Source: Acidobacteriota bacterium
GTDB lineage: Bacteria > Acidobacteriota > Blastocatellia > Pyrinomonadales > Pyrinomonadaceae
Direction: 5' to 3'
DNA: 64,000 nucleotides
Assembly: GCA_016713675.1 (NCBI GenBank)
Contig: JADJOS010000001.1
Span: forward strand, 2,542,001-2,606,000
Part shown: one piece after another, positions 45,049 to 53,521 of the stretch
Numbering within the stretch: the first letter of the stretch is position 1
How the letters are laid out: every line of letters begins with the position of its first letter
The notes under the pieces: model-generated
The model's input: only the letters and a program-made list of their open reading frames with translations
Told to the model about the DNA's origin: nothing
Database searches by the model: none
Made by a program: the position numbers and the translations under genes

Positions 45049-46161
45049 TTAACTCTTCGTTAATGCCACGATCGGATCCAGGCTCGAGGCCTTCCACGCC
45101 GGGTAGAGACCTGCCAGAATTCCGATCCCGCTCGACACGGTTACGGACAAAATGATGTAGCCGACGGTGATCGTCATTGTCATTCCGGCGAGGATCGTGA
45201 TCAATTGAACGACTCCCGCGGCCAGGACCAACCCGATCATTCCGCCGATAACACATAGCAGGGATGATTCGATCAGGAACTGGAGAAGTATCTGTTTACG
45301 CGTCGCCCCGATCGCCTTTCTCAGACCGACCTCAAAAGTGCGTTCGGTCACCGAAACGAGCATTATGTTCATAACGACAATTCCGCCGACAATGAGAATG
45401 ATCATTGTGATCGGAACTACGACAGCGGCGATCGCACCGGTAAACTGATCCATTTGAGAACCGAACTCCTCGGTATTTACAATGCTGAAAGTTTCTTCGT
45501 CGCTGCCCACGAGCTGACGGCGATTGCGTAAGAGGAGCTTTGCTTCATCGATCGCGAGTTGGAACATCTCCTTGTTCTCAGCTTTACCATGGATCTGTAT
45601 GCCGCCGGTCCGGGCGAACATCTTGTTATGAAGGGTTATCGGAATGTAGATCATTCGGTCCATCGACTGGCCAAGAAATGATCCCCGTTTACCTTCAACT
45701 CCTATTATCTCGAGCGGTATGCCGCGAACCTTAATTATCTTTCCGACAGCAGAGGTGCTCTCGAAGAACTTTTCTTTCACATCGGTTCCGATTACGCATA
45801 CATTTGCGGCTCGAGTAACCTCGTCGGCGGAAAAGAAGCGGCCTTCTTCGAGCGTTTTGTCGGTCATCTCGTACATATTGTCGGTCGAGCCGAAGATCTG
45901 GAGCGACGGCATCTCAACGCCATTGTCGCTGACATCAGTGTTAGCTCCGATCTCAGCTCCGACATACAGACAATTCTTGCAATTTTCTTTGACGTACAAA
46001 TATTCTGACCAGATGACGTCCTTGTTGTTGCGGTTCTTGCGTTCAAACTCCTCGTCGGACATACGCCCCGTCGAAGCCATTCGAGTGATCATGAAATGGT
46101 TGCTGCCTGATTTGACGGCGATCCAAAAAGCATCGAAATAAAATGAGTAAACTTCGCGCAT
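45049..46161 (-). CDS. MacB/FtsX-type ABC permease lacking its N-terminal helix
   Basis: A 370-residue protein ending 7 bases upstream of the next permease gene. The C-terminal three helices (GGIVVMNIMLVSVTERTFEV and IGATRKQILLQFLIESSLL) and the periplasmic domain are typical. But it begins MREVYSFYFDAFWIAVKSGS directly in the periplasmic domain; the expected first helix of about 45 residues is not present upstream in any frame I read, and a stop lies in frame shortly before the ATG. No ribosome binding site is visible. Probably a truncated, non-functional copy. Confidence 0.72.
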   Translation of the reverse strand: MREVYSFYFDAFWIAVKSGSNHFMITRMASTGRMSDEEFERKNRNNKDVIWSEYLYVKENCKNCLYVGAEIGANTDVSDNGVEMPSLQIFGSTDNMYEMTDKTLEEGRFFSADEVTRAANVCVIGTDVKEKFFESTSAVGKIIKVRGIPLEIIGVEGKRGSFLGQSMDRMIYIPITLHNKMFARTGGIQIHGKAENKEMFQLAIDEAKLLLRNRRQLVGSDEETFSIVNTEEFGSQMDQFTGAIAAVVVPITMIILIVGGIVVMNIMLVSVTERTFEVGLRKAIGATRKQILLQFLIESSLLCVIGGMIGLVLAAGVVQLITILAGMTMTITVGYIILSVTVSSGIGILAGLYPAWKASSLDPIVALTKS

Positions 46162-46677
46162 AAGGAATTGGTTTTGAGTTCCAACGTTAGTTGGCCATTT
46201 GATCCATATTTACCGTCGGCGTACGGCACTCAAAACTTTGGTCACTGTTGCAAACGTATTCGAGCCGCGTTTTGTTCAGCAAAATCTCACCATCTGCTTA
46301 TTTTGTCCCAAATGGGACGGTCCCGGGACAACCATGTTGACGTATAAACTGTTGATAATATTGTATGTTACGCCGTTTATCTAAAGTGTCCCATTTTTCG
46401 CACCTCAGCGCGCGCACACCTTTTCATCTGTGTTGCCCGGGAGCAGACGTGCAACATTTTAACGGGACATTACTTTTATTCCTTGGGTCGATCCTGACCA
46501 TTGGGTTACTACCACAGTAAATTTCGCATTTCCGTTTGAGATTCACTTTACTCAGTGTTGCAAGCATAGCACAATATTGCATAAATGTCTATCCTTTTGC
46601 GTTTGCCAGACTCTGCGGGGTGCGTGATATACTTTCCCTTTGTTTAATTCAGCTTAACCGAAATAAGGAGCGCACCA
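46162..46677. other. Long intergenic region with GTCCC palindromes upstream of sucD
   Basis: About 515 bases without a gene. GTCCCAAATGGGAC at 46305-46318 and GTCCCGGGAC at 46320-46329 are adjacent inverted repeats; further GTCCCAT and GGGAC half-sites lie at 46388-46394 and 46464-46468. They look like operator sites for a dimeric regulator. The sucD ribosome binding site AAGGAG is at about 46665-46670; a possible -10 box TATACT is at about 46628-46633. Confidence 0.55.
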
Positions 46678-47544
46678 TTGAGCGTTTTAGTAGATAAGAA
46701 CACACGTCTGATCGTCCAGGGAATTACCGGAAAGGAAGGCACTTTTCACATGCTGCAGATGCGCGATTACGGCACGAACGTAGTCGGCGGCGTCACCCCG
46801 GGCAAAGGCGGAACTACGCATGAAGGCGTTGCGGTATTTAATACCGTTGCCGATGCTGTCAACGAAACCGGAGCGAACGCCTCGGTGATCTATGTGCCGC
46901 CCGCATTTGCTGCGGACGCGATCATGGAAGCTGCGGACGCCGGCATTCCGCTTGTCGTCTGCATTACCGAGGGCATTCCGGTCGCCGATATGGTCAAGGC
47001 AAACGAGTATCTATCGACCCGCTCGACGCGTATGATCGGCCCTAATTGTCCAGGCATCATCTCGCCCGGAAAGTGCAAGATCGGCATCATGCCCGGACAC
47101 ATTCACATGGAAGGCCGCATCGGCGTCGTATCGCGTTCGGGAACGCTGACTTATGAAGCCGTCGGCCAATTGACGGCTCTCGGCCTCGGCCAGTCGACTG
47201 CCATCGGCATCGGCGGCGATCCGATCATCGGTACTAATCACACGGACGCTCTGCGTTTATTCCAGGAAGACGACGAAACTGACGCCATCGTTATGATCGG
47301 CGAGATCGGCGGCACCGCCGAGGAAGACGCGGCCGCATATGCCAAAGACCACGTCACCAAACCGATCGTCGCCTTCATCGCCGGCCAGACCGCACCTCCG
47401 GGCCGCCGAATGGGCCACGCCGGAGCGATCATCTCAGGCGGCAAAGGAACTGCAGCCGAGAAAATGGCGGCATTGACGGCCGCGGGAATCAGGGTCGTGC
47501 AGTCGCCGGCAGATATTGGACAGGCGATAAAAGATAGTTTGTGA
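46678..47544 (+). CDS. sucD: Succinyl-CoA synthetase alpha subunit
   Basis: A 288-residue subunit starting with TTG, backed by AAGGAG 8 bases upstream. CoA-binding ITGKEGTFHMLQMRDYGTNV near residue 15, the Rossmann-like region and the phosphorylated histidine in GRRMGHAGAIISGG near 245 are intact. It interconverts succinyl-CoA and succinate in the TCA cycle. The beta subunit gene sucC, normally just upstream, is not in the window, so the pair is split. Confidence 0.95.
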   Translation: MSVLVDKNTRLIVQGITGKEGTFHMLQMRDYGTNVVGGVTPGKGGTTHEGVAVFNTVADAVNETGANASVIYVPPAFAADAIMEAADAGIPLVVCITEGIPVADMVKANEYLSTRSTRMIGPNCPGIISPGKCKIGIMPGHIHMEGRIGVVSRSGTLTYEAVGQLTALGLGQSTAIGIGGDPIIGTNHTDALRLFQEDDETDAIVMIGEIGGTAEEDAAAYAKDHVTKPIVAFIAGQTAPPGRRMGHAGAIISGGKGTAAEKMAALTAAGIRVVQSPADIGQAIKDSL

Positions 47545-47921
47545 GATTCTCACATTCATTTTCTGTAGATTCAGGCGAAATCGACGAGCTTGGCCATGTG
47601 AACAACGTCGCCTATCTAAAATGGGTGCAGGACATCGCGGTCGCACATTGGAATGATGCGGCAACCCGCGAACAACTTGAAAGGTTTATCTGGGTCGTCG
47701 TTCGCCACGAGATCGATTACAAAAAACCGGCGTTCGCGGGCGAAGATATAACCGCCGAAACCTGGGTCGGCGAATGGACAGCGGTCACCTGCGAACGATT
47801 CACCGAGATCAAACGCGGCGACGATCTGCTGGTAAAGGGAAGAACGGTTTGGTGCATGATCGATAAGGCAACAATGAGGCCGGTGCGGATCGATTCGAAA
47901 ATGAGAGAGCGGTTCGTATGA
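47541..47921 (+). CDS. Acyl-CoA thioesterase, 4HBT hotdog fold
   Basis: A 126-residue YbgC/FadM-like thioesterase starting at GTG 47541, which overlaps the sucD stop (GTGA). The start RFSHSFSVDSGEIDELGHVNN and the following VAYLKWVQDIA give the catalytic aspartate/glutamate and H-V-N-N signature of 4-hydroxybenzoyl-CoA thioesterase-type enzymes. Translational coupling with sucD suggests shared control, but the acyl-CoA substrate is unknown. Confidence 0.88.
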   Translation: MRFSHSFSVDSGEIDELGHVNNVAYLKWVQDIAVAHWNDAATREQLERFIWVVVRHEIDYKKPAFAGEDITAETWVGEWTAVTCERFTEIKRGDDLLVKGRTVWCMIDKATMRPVRIDSKMRERFV

Positions 47922-47950
47922 ACCGATGTTAAGATAGAGCGGAGGTATTT

Positions 47951-48208
47951 ATGGATAACTTTTATAAACTGCCGTTAGTCTTGGCTCCGCAGCCCGAGGG
48001 GGGATGGACGATCACTTGTCCCGTTTTGCCTGAACTAATTACCGAAGCGGATACGTGGGATGAGATCGAACCAAACGTGAGCGATGCTCTTCAGGCCGTA
48101 GTTGAAATATACGAGCATCTGGAAAAGCCTTTGCCATCAGTATTAAACCCCATTAACGGGATGGCTCCATTTCTGGCTGACACGATAATACACTTGGAAG
48201 CGGCGTGA
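47951..48208 (+). CDS. hicB: HicB-family antitoxin
   Basis: An 85-residue protein with the partially degraded RNase H-like fold of HicB (LPLVLAPQPEGGWTITCPVLPEL, then DTWDEIEPNVSDALQAVVE). It lacks an obvious C-terminal DNA-binding domain. GGAGG at about 47940-47944 precedes the start. Its stop overlaps the start of the HicA-like gene (GTGA), the usual coupling of toxin-antitoxin pairs, but with the antitoxin first. Confidence 0.85.
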   Translation: MDNFYKLPLVLAPQPEGGWTITCPVLPELITEADTWDEIEPNVSDALQAVVEIYEHLEKPLPSVLNPINGMAPFLADTIIHLEAA

Positions 48209-48414
48209 AGTATCGAGAGGTAGAGAAAAAGCTAAGGAAACTAGGCTGTGTTGAACTCAAGAGTAAGGGCGGTTCCCATCGGAAATGGATCAATCCGGTA
48301 GAGAATTGCGGTGCTCCAATTCCGGATTGGGGAAGTAAAGATCTGAAGATGGGTACGCTGCGAGCGGCGATTAAACAACTTGGTTTGAATTGGGACAAAT
48401 TTAATGAGGCTTAA
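48205..48414 (+). CDS. hicA: HicA-family mRNA interferase toxin
   Basis: A 69-residue dsRBD-like protein. It starts MKYREVEKKLRKLGCVELKS and has the catalytic histidine in KSKGGSHRKWINP, followed by the family's L-K-x-G-T-L-R-A-A-I-K-Q-L end. HicA cleaves mRNA and is neutralised by HicB. Start GTG overlaps the hicB stop. Confidence 0.88.
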   Translation: MKYREVEKKLRKLGCVELKSKGGSHRKWINPVENCGAPIPDWGSKDLKMGTLRAAIKQLGLNWDKFNEA

Positions 48415-48431
48415 CGCGATTTAGGTGTGAA

Positions 48432-48821
48432 ATGAAAGTCCCAAGCATTTGTTTACTATTACTTACATTTGGGGCGTTCGTGAATGCGCAAACGGCTGTG
48501 TTGACAGGGACAGTTTACGACGCATATGGTGCGCTAATTACAAAAGCAAAGATTTCGGCGACGAATTCACGTGGTCAAACGTTCGAATCGATCACCGATG
48601 ACAACGGCGTTTACGTACTAAATTTGAAGTATTCAAAGTATGATCCGAAACAAAAAAAATGGTATCGGATCATGCAGTACGACATAACGGTTGATAATGC
48701 TTTGATGGGGTTCAAGAAATTTGAATTGAAGGGATTCAACTTTGTGCCGTCAGCTAATGGCAAGATGATTCTTGATTTTGCGTTAGAGGGGAGAGACGAA
48801 ATTTCAATCCAACCAATTTGA
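48432..48821 (+). CDS. Secreted carboxypeptidase-regulatory-like domain protein
   Basis: A 129-residue protein with signal peptide (MKVPSICLLLLTFGAFVNA). The mature part TAVLTGTVYDAYGALITKAK and ITDDNGVYVLNLKYS is a single carboxypeptidase D regulatory-like (transthyretin-type) beta-sandwich, a module common on secreted and TonB-linked proteins. Exact role unknown. Confidence 0.75.
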   Translation: MKVPSICLLLLTFGAFVNAQTAVLTGTVYDAYGALITKAKISATNSRGQTFESITDDNGVYVLNLKYSKYDPKQKKWYRIMQYDITVDNALMGFKKFELKGFNFVPSANGKMILDFALEGRDEISIQPI

Positions 48822-48869
48822 TACGAATAGTATTTTTTATAAGAACTTAGGAACAATAAGTATAATATC

Positions 48870-49286
48870 ATGAGCAATTTAACATTTGGAATCATCAAGC
48901 CCGACGCGGTTCGGGCAGGGAATCAGGGGAAGATCGTTTCGCGCATTTTGGGTGCGGGATTTAAGATCCGTGGGATGAAGCTTATTCATCAGACTCGCAA
49001 ACAGGCTGAGGGATTTTATGCCGTTCACGCGGGCAAAGGTTTTTTTGACGAGCTTTGCGATTTTATGTCGAGCGGGCCGTGTGTCGTGCTGGCACTTGAG
49101 AAGGAAAATGCTGTTCCGGCGTGGCGTGAGCTGATGGGAGCGACCAATCCCGCCGAAGCTGCACCGGACACGCTGCGAAAGGATTTTGCGACGTCGATCG
49201 GCGAGAATGCCGTTCACGGTTCGGATTCTGACGAAAATGCCGCGATCGAGATCGCATATTTCTTTAGCAAACTTGAATTAGTTTAG
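48870..49286 (+). CDS. ndk: Nucleoside-diphosphate kinase
   Basis: A 138-residue enzyme moving phosphate between nucleoside di- and triphosphates. TFGIIKPDAVRAGNQGKIV at the start and the phosphohistidine in ENAVHGSDSDENA near residue 115 are intact. It lies near no other nucleotide gene but complements pyr genes elsewhere in the window. Confidence 0.96.
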   Translation: MSNLTFGIIKPDAVRAGNQGKIVSRILGAGFKIRGMKLIHQTRKQAEGFYAVHAGKGFFDELCDFMSSGPCVVLALEKENAVPAWRELMGATNPAEAAPDTLRKDFATSIGENAVHGSDSDENAAIEIAYFFSKLELV

Positions 49287-49378
49287 GCGGTAAAGTATAA
49301 AAGTTTCAGAACTTTAACGCTTAAAAAAGGGGAAGTGCCACATCTGCTGCGGCGGATGGACCTGACAGGACTAAATTC

Positions 49379-50395
49379 ATGAAAAAATGCCCAAGTTGTG
49401 AAAAGACGTTCGAAGATTCGATGAGGTTTTGTCAGGTCGACGGCACGCCGCTGGTCGATGACGCCCCGGCGTTCGATCCGTATGCGACCATCGTTGCTCC
49501 GGCCGGCGTTTCGGCGCCTGTCGAACCTGAGGAACCTGCAGCGGTCGAACCCGAAGCTCCGGTGGACGTAGAGCCGGCAGTGATGTCGGCCGAATCGATC
49601 GAAACGGGCGAATCTGAGGCAGCGACGCAGATCGCCGAGTATCCTCAAGTGGACGCTCCGATCGCCGAACCTGACGATGTCCTTGACCTGCCGGAAGCTG
49701 ATCCGCTCAAGACGATGTACGTCTCAGAGGATGAGATGCGAGCCGCTCTCTCTTCGCCAGACGCGTCCGGCGATCTGATAATGGACATACCTGAGGCGGC
49801 ACCCGAGCCTCCGGCATTCATTGCACCTGAGATCGCTCCACCGCCATCGCCATTTGCTGAGCCTCAGAATGAACCAGCGATCCCGTCGCCATTCGGGCAA
49901 CCGGCCGCGGTTTTCGAAGATGTTCCTGCTCCGCAATTTGCTCCACCGGAACCAGAACCGCCGCCGTTCAAGGAGCCTGAACCTGTTTTTGCTCCGTCCG
50001 TAAGCGAGCCGATAGTTTCATCTGCACCGGCCGAATGGACACCGCCGCCGGTTCCTGATGCGAACTGGCAGAATCAAGAAATTGGCTCGAACACACCGTT
50101 TCAGCCGCCTCCGGCCGGGACCGGTGAACAGAACAAGACACTTCCGATCATTGCTCTTGTTCTTGGTATACTTTCAATTTGTTGTTACGTTTCGCCAATA
50201 ACCGGGCTTGCCGCCCTTGTAACTGGTTTTCTAGGCATGAAGAATGCAAATAGCCAGCCTGAACTTTACGGAGGGAAGGGACTTGCGATAGCGGGCATGA
50301 TCGTTGGCGGTATTTTCTTCTTGATCGGACTCATTTACTGGGTATTTCTTTTGTTTTTTGGTGGAATGGCGATGATAATGGACGCCACACGATAG
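49379..50395 (+). CDS. Zinc-ribbon, proline-rich DUF4190-type membrane protein
   Basis: A 338-residue protein of three parts: an N-terminal zinc ribbon (MKKCPSCEKTFEDSMRFCQ, with DGTPL), a long acidic Pro/Glu/Ala-rich linker (residues about 35-240), and two or three C-terminal helices with PIIALVLGILSICCYVSPIT and GGKGLAIAGMIVGGIFFLIG, a DUF4190 pattern. The RFC-x-x-DGTPL ribbon is frequent in acidobacterial proteins. Probably membrane-tethered with a cytosolic metal-binding head; function unknown. Confidence 0.75.
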   Translation: MKKCPSCEKTFEDSMRFCQVDGTPLVDDAPAFDPYATIVAPAGVSAPVEPEEPAAVEPEAPVDVEPAVMSAESIETGESEAATQIAEYPQVDAPIAEPDDVLDLPEADPLKTMYVSEDEMRAALSSPDASGDLIMDIPEAAPEPPAFIAPEIAPPPSPFAEPQNEPAIPSPFGQPAAVFEDVPAPQFAPPEPEPPPFKEPEPVFAPSVSEPIVSSAPAEWTPPPVPDANWQNQEIGSNTPFQPPPAGTGEQNKTLPIIALVLGILSICCYVSPITGLAALVTGFLGMKNANSQPELYGGKGLAIAGMIVGGIFFLIGLIYWVFLLFFGGMAMIMDATR

Positions 50396-50420
50396 CCTTG
50401 GGCTTGTTGAAAAGTAAGAT

Positions 50421-50942
50421 ATGTCGTTAGTCTCAGACGTTTTTCAGTCGACAATTGCGGTCATCAAGGGGATGAAGCGCACAATTTCCGAGATACCGCG
50501 GGCCAAATGGACTGTGCAATATCCTGATGTGCCGGTCACCGTTCAGCCGCGTTACCGCGGCCAGCATCTGCTGCACGTTGACGAGAACGGCAAGGAAAAG
50601 TGCGTTGCGTGCTATCTATGTGCGGCTGCGTGTCCATCGGATTGCATCTATATCGAAGCAATTGACGATCCGCGGCCATATGCCGAACGCGTCGGCAGAG
50701 ACGAACGCTATGCGAAGGTCTACAACATCGATTACGGCCGCTGCATCTTTTGCGGATTCTGTGTCGAGGCGTGTCCGAAAGATGCGATCACCCACGGATA
50801 TAACTTCGAGCTTTCCGTTTACAATCGAGCTGATCTATTGAAAACTAAAGACGATCTGCTGATCACCAAGCAAAAGCAGTCAAGCAATTATCGCGTCGCT
50901 CTTTCGAGTGAAGACGTCGATTCTGAGTACAAAGAAGTTTAG
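50421..50942 (+). CDS. nuoI: NADH-quinone oxidoreductase subunit I
   Basis: A 173-residue 8Fe ferredoxin-type subunit with two cysteine clusters: CVACYLCAAACPSDCIYIEA near residue 60 and CIFCGFCVEACPKDAI near 105. It is the complex I subunit that carries electrons through two 4Fe-4S clusters to the quinone site. No other nuo gene is in the window, so it is a detached copy or lone member. Confidence 0.93.
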   Translation: MSLVSDVFQSTIAVIKGMKRTISEIPRAKWTVQYPDVPVTVQPRYRGQHLLHVDENGKEKCVACYLCAAACPSDCIYIEAIDDPRPYAERVGRDERYAKVYNIDYGRCIFCGFCVEACPKDAITHGYNFELSVYNRADLLKTKDDLLITKQKQSSNYRVALSSEDVDSEYKEV

Positions 50943-50975
50943 TCAGACGCGGAGAGCGGAGTAAGAACCAAAGCC

Positions 50976-51587
50976 GTGGATCCAACTGATCTGCCACCAA
51001 CACAAAAAGGCCGTCATCATGAAATTCGTGCCCGCGGATTGCGGGAATTCGCGGGGCTTCGGCGTGACGACGAGCCACTCGATCCTTTCAGACTCGCCCA
51101 TCATGCCAATCTGCTCGTTGCGTCATATGACGTTATCGAGCCGTTATTGACAGATGAGACAAAATCTCATCTTATCGGTGCCGGCAAAAATGCATGGTCA
51201 GGCGGGGCCGCTTCGCAAACACTGCCAAACGGGCAAAAGCTGATCATCCTGAATCCGACCCACGGCAAAACGAGGCAGCGTGCGACGCTGATGGAAGAGA
51301 TCTGCCACGTCTTTCTGGGCCACCAACCGAGCAGGCTTGCGATAAAGAACAAGAACAAGAATGGCGAGACCATCGCCCGCGACTATAACGAAGCGATCGA
51401 GGAAGAAGCATATTCGACCGGCACGGCTGCGCTAGTGCCGTATACGGCTCTAAAACGAATGGTCAACGAAGGCAAGACCGTAGCTGAGATCGCCAGACAC
51501 TTTCAAGTAAGCAAGCCGCTCGTCGAATTTCGGATCAAGGTTTCCCGTCTCTGGGAACTCTATTCAACAAAATTCATCAGCGGTTAA
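50976..51587 (+). CDS. ImmA/IrrE-like metallopeptidase-type protein
   Basis: A 203-residue protein starting with GTG at 50976. The metal motif region reads RATLMEEICHVFLGHQPSRL: the first residue of the usual HExxH is glutamate (E-E-I-C-H), followed by an additional histidine, a variant I believe occurs in a subgroup. The C-terminus (TVAEIARHFQVSKPLVEFRI) looks like a helix-turn-helix. ImmA/IrrE proteins cleave repressors in stress or mobile element control. Activity here is uncertain. Confidence 0.68.
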   Translation: MDPTDLPPTQKGRHHEIRARGLREFAGLRRDDEPLDPFRLAHHANLLVASYDVIEPLLTDETKSHLIGAGKNAWSGGAASQTLPNGQKLIILNPTHGKTRQRATLMEEICHVFLGHQPSRLAIKNKNKNGETIARDYNEAIEEEAYSTGTAALVPYTALKRMVNEGKTVAEIARHFQVSKPLVEFRIKVSRLWELYSTKFISG

Positions 51588-51677
51588 AAGCCGCAATTCG
51601 CAACTTGAACGAATCTCGACCGCGTACACGCCGGCTTGCGCAATTTGTGTATAATTGGGATTCGACAAAAACTTAAA

Positions 51678-52958
51678 ATGAATGACGATCTTGAACCAGC
51701 GGACAAAAAGCTAACTACCGTCGACAAGCTGCGCCTGCTGCTCGATATCACCAAGACGATCAGCCGCTCGCTCGATCTGGACGAAGTGCTCAGTCTGGTG
51801 ATGGACACCCTTGGTTCCTTGATCCCTTATGATGCCGCCGGGATCTATCTGATCGAATTTAGTGAGGAAGACAAGAGTCCTTACGTTTTCAAATCAAAGG
51901 TGATCCGTGGGTATCAGATCAGTTTTGACCTGATCGAGCCGCGTTTGAAGATCGGCGAAGGCTTTATCGGAGTCGTCGCTCAGACCGGGAAACCGATAAT
52001 TTCGCCTGACGTAAGCAAGGATGAACGATATTTTGCAGCCCGTGAGTTAACGCGTTCGGAACTCGTCGCCCCGATCATTTCAAATGAGCACGTCATCGGG
52101 GTCTTTGATCTGGAAAGCGACAATCTCAACGCATATACCGAGGATGATCTTGAGGTAATGCAGCTGCTGACTTCCCAAGTGGCGATCATTATCGAAAAGG
52201 TGAGGCTCCATGACGAAGTCGTTGAAAAGAAGCGGATCCAGGCACAGCTAGAGATCGCAAGGTCCGTGCAGCTCGAATTGCTTCCGGAAAACGATCCGAT
52301 AGTTCCGAATTTTGACGTCAGCGCATATATCTTCCCTACGGAAGAGGTTTCCGGCGACTATTACGATTGGGTCAAGGTCTTTGACGACCAAGTCGGGATC
52401 GTCGTTGCCGATGCTGTCGGAAAAGGGATCCCTGCGGCTCTGCTGATGTCGTTTTTGCGGGCATGTCTGCGGGCATGTGTGCAGATCGGTTATGCACCAC
52501 ACATCGCGTTTTCAAAGGTCAGCAATCTGCTTCGCGATTCGACCGAAGAAAATCAGTTCATTACCGCGATCTACGGGCTGCTCGATTCGACCAACAAAAC
52601 ATTTGTCTTCTCAAATGCGGGGCATAATCCGCCGCTTCTGATCAAATCTGACGGCGAATACCGCTTTGTCGAATACGGTGATATGCCGTTGGGAATGTTT
52701 GACGATGTTCATTATCATCAGCATTTCATTCGGTTTGAGCCGGGCCAGGTGATGGTGATATATACCGATGGAATTACCGAGGCTACGAATCCGAACGGCG
52801 AAGAATACGGCAGCGAGAGGTTCGCCAAACGCGTTCTCGAATGCATAAACATGCCTGCCAAAAAGATGATCGACCACATCCGCAAAGGGGTCGCTGATTT
52901 TACCGAGCGCAAATTCCTCGATGACGACGGTACACTTTTCATTGTCAAAGCCGATTAG
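51678..52958 (+). CDS. GAF-PP2C (SpoIIE/RsbU-type) serine phosphatase
   Basis: I start at ATG 51678; an in-frame ATG at 51636 precedes the likely promoter (TATAAT 51650-51655). The 426 residues hold a GAF domain (about 25-175) and, after a helical linker with IQAQLEIARSVQLELLPEN, a PP2C-type phosphatase domain with VADAVGKGIPAALLMSFLRA and the metal-binding end VIYTDGITEATNPNGEEYG. Such RsbU-like enzymes dephosphorylate anti-sigma antagonists or similar STAS proteins in partner-switch signalling. No STAS gene is adjacent. Confidence 0.9.
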   Translation: MNDDLEPADKKLTTVDKLRLLLDITKTISRSLDLDEVLSLVMDTLGSLIPYDAAGIYLIEFSEEDKSPYVFKSKVIRGYQISFDLIEPRLKIGEGFIGVVAQTGKPIISPDVSKDERYFAARELTRSELVAPIISNEHVIGVFDLESDNLNAYTEDDLEVMQLLTSQVAIIIEKVRLHDEVVEKKRIQAQLEIARSVQLELLPENDPIVPNFDVSAYIFPTEEVSGDYYDWVKVFDDQVGIVVADAVGKGIPAALLMSFLRACLRACVQIGYAPHIAFSKVSNLLRDSTEENQFITAIYGLLDSTNKTFVFSNAGHNPPLLIKSDGEYRFVEYGDMPLGMFDDVHYHQHFIRFEPGQVMVIYTDGITEATNPNGEEYGSERFAKRVLECINMPAKKMIDHIRKGVADFTERKFLDDDGTLFIVKAD

Positions 52959-52980
52959 AGCTAACGTGTTTAAAATTGAA

Positions 52981-53021
52981 AGAGTGAAAAAGTTTGAGAA
53001 TATCTCAAACCTTTTCACTCT
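52981..53021. terminator. Long hairpin terminator after the phosphatase gene
   Basis: 19-base arms (52981-52999 and 53003-53021) with one mismatch, built on AGAGTGAAAAAGTTTGAGA. It separates convergent genes and may stop both. Confidence 0.75.
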
Positions 53022-53063
53022 TGCCCGCTTCCGGGCGTTCTTTCAGTTGTTGGAAATCGTAAA

Positions 53064-53321
53064 TCAGTGTGCCGTCAGCGAGCAGTGAACAAAATCTCCG
53101 CCGGGAACTACCGGCGTGCGGTAATCGTCGTAGTTGATCTTGTCATTGCCTGTCGAGAAGGCGTAAATATCAAACCCATAGGCGTCCAAGAAATCGGTCA
53201 GCTCGCCTGAACGATCCATGTAGATGGTTTCGGCAAAGCCAAGCTCTTCGCGGATCTGCAGCAGCCGCTCAATTACCTCGAGCGGAGCAAAACACTGATC
53301 TGGGTCTTTGAAAGTAGCCAT
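53064..53321 (-). CDS. Hypothetical protein, 85 residues
   Basis: A short soluble acidic protein from MATFKDPDQCFAPLEVIERL to VPGGDFVHCSLTAH. The frame continues upstream to 53435, but the extra residues are cysteine- and arginine-rich and look non-coding, so I prefer the start at 53321. There is no ribosome binding site or recognised family. It could be a regulator of the ETF/redox type or spurious; kept because of its acceptable composition. Confidence 0.5.
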   Translation of the reverse strand: MATFKDPDQCFAPLEVIERLLQIREELGFAETIYMDRSGELTDFLDAYGFDIYAFSTGNDKINYDDYRTPVVPGGDFVHCSLTAH

Positions 53322-53521
53322 AAGGGAAAAGCCATTTTTCAGGCAGCCGGCCTCGTTTGTCCGGCATCTGATTAGAGTACGGAAACGGCAAATTGGTTGT
53401 TCATAAATAATTGTGGAGTCTTGCGATTTGCCCACATCCTAATAACACGACGAAAATATTGGAAGTTTTTGCCGAAAAAGCATAAGATTGTGACATAAAC
53501 AGCTTCCTTCAGGAGATAAAC

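Noticed and set aside
46305..46677. Sigma-54 promoter for sucD
   Set aside because: No TGGCAC-N5-TTGCA type element was found between the palindromes and the sucD start.
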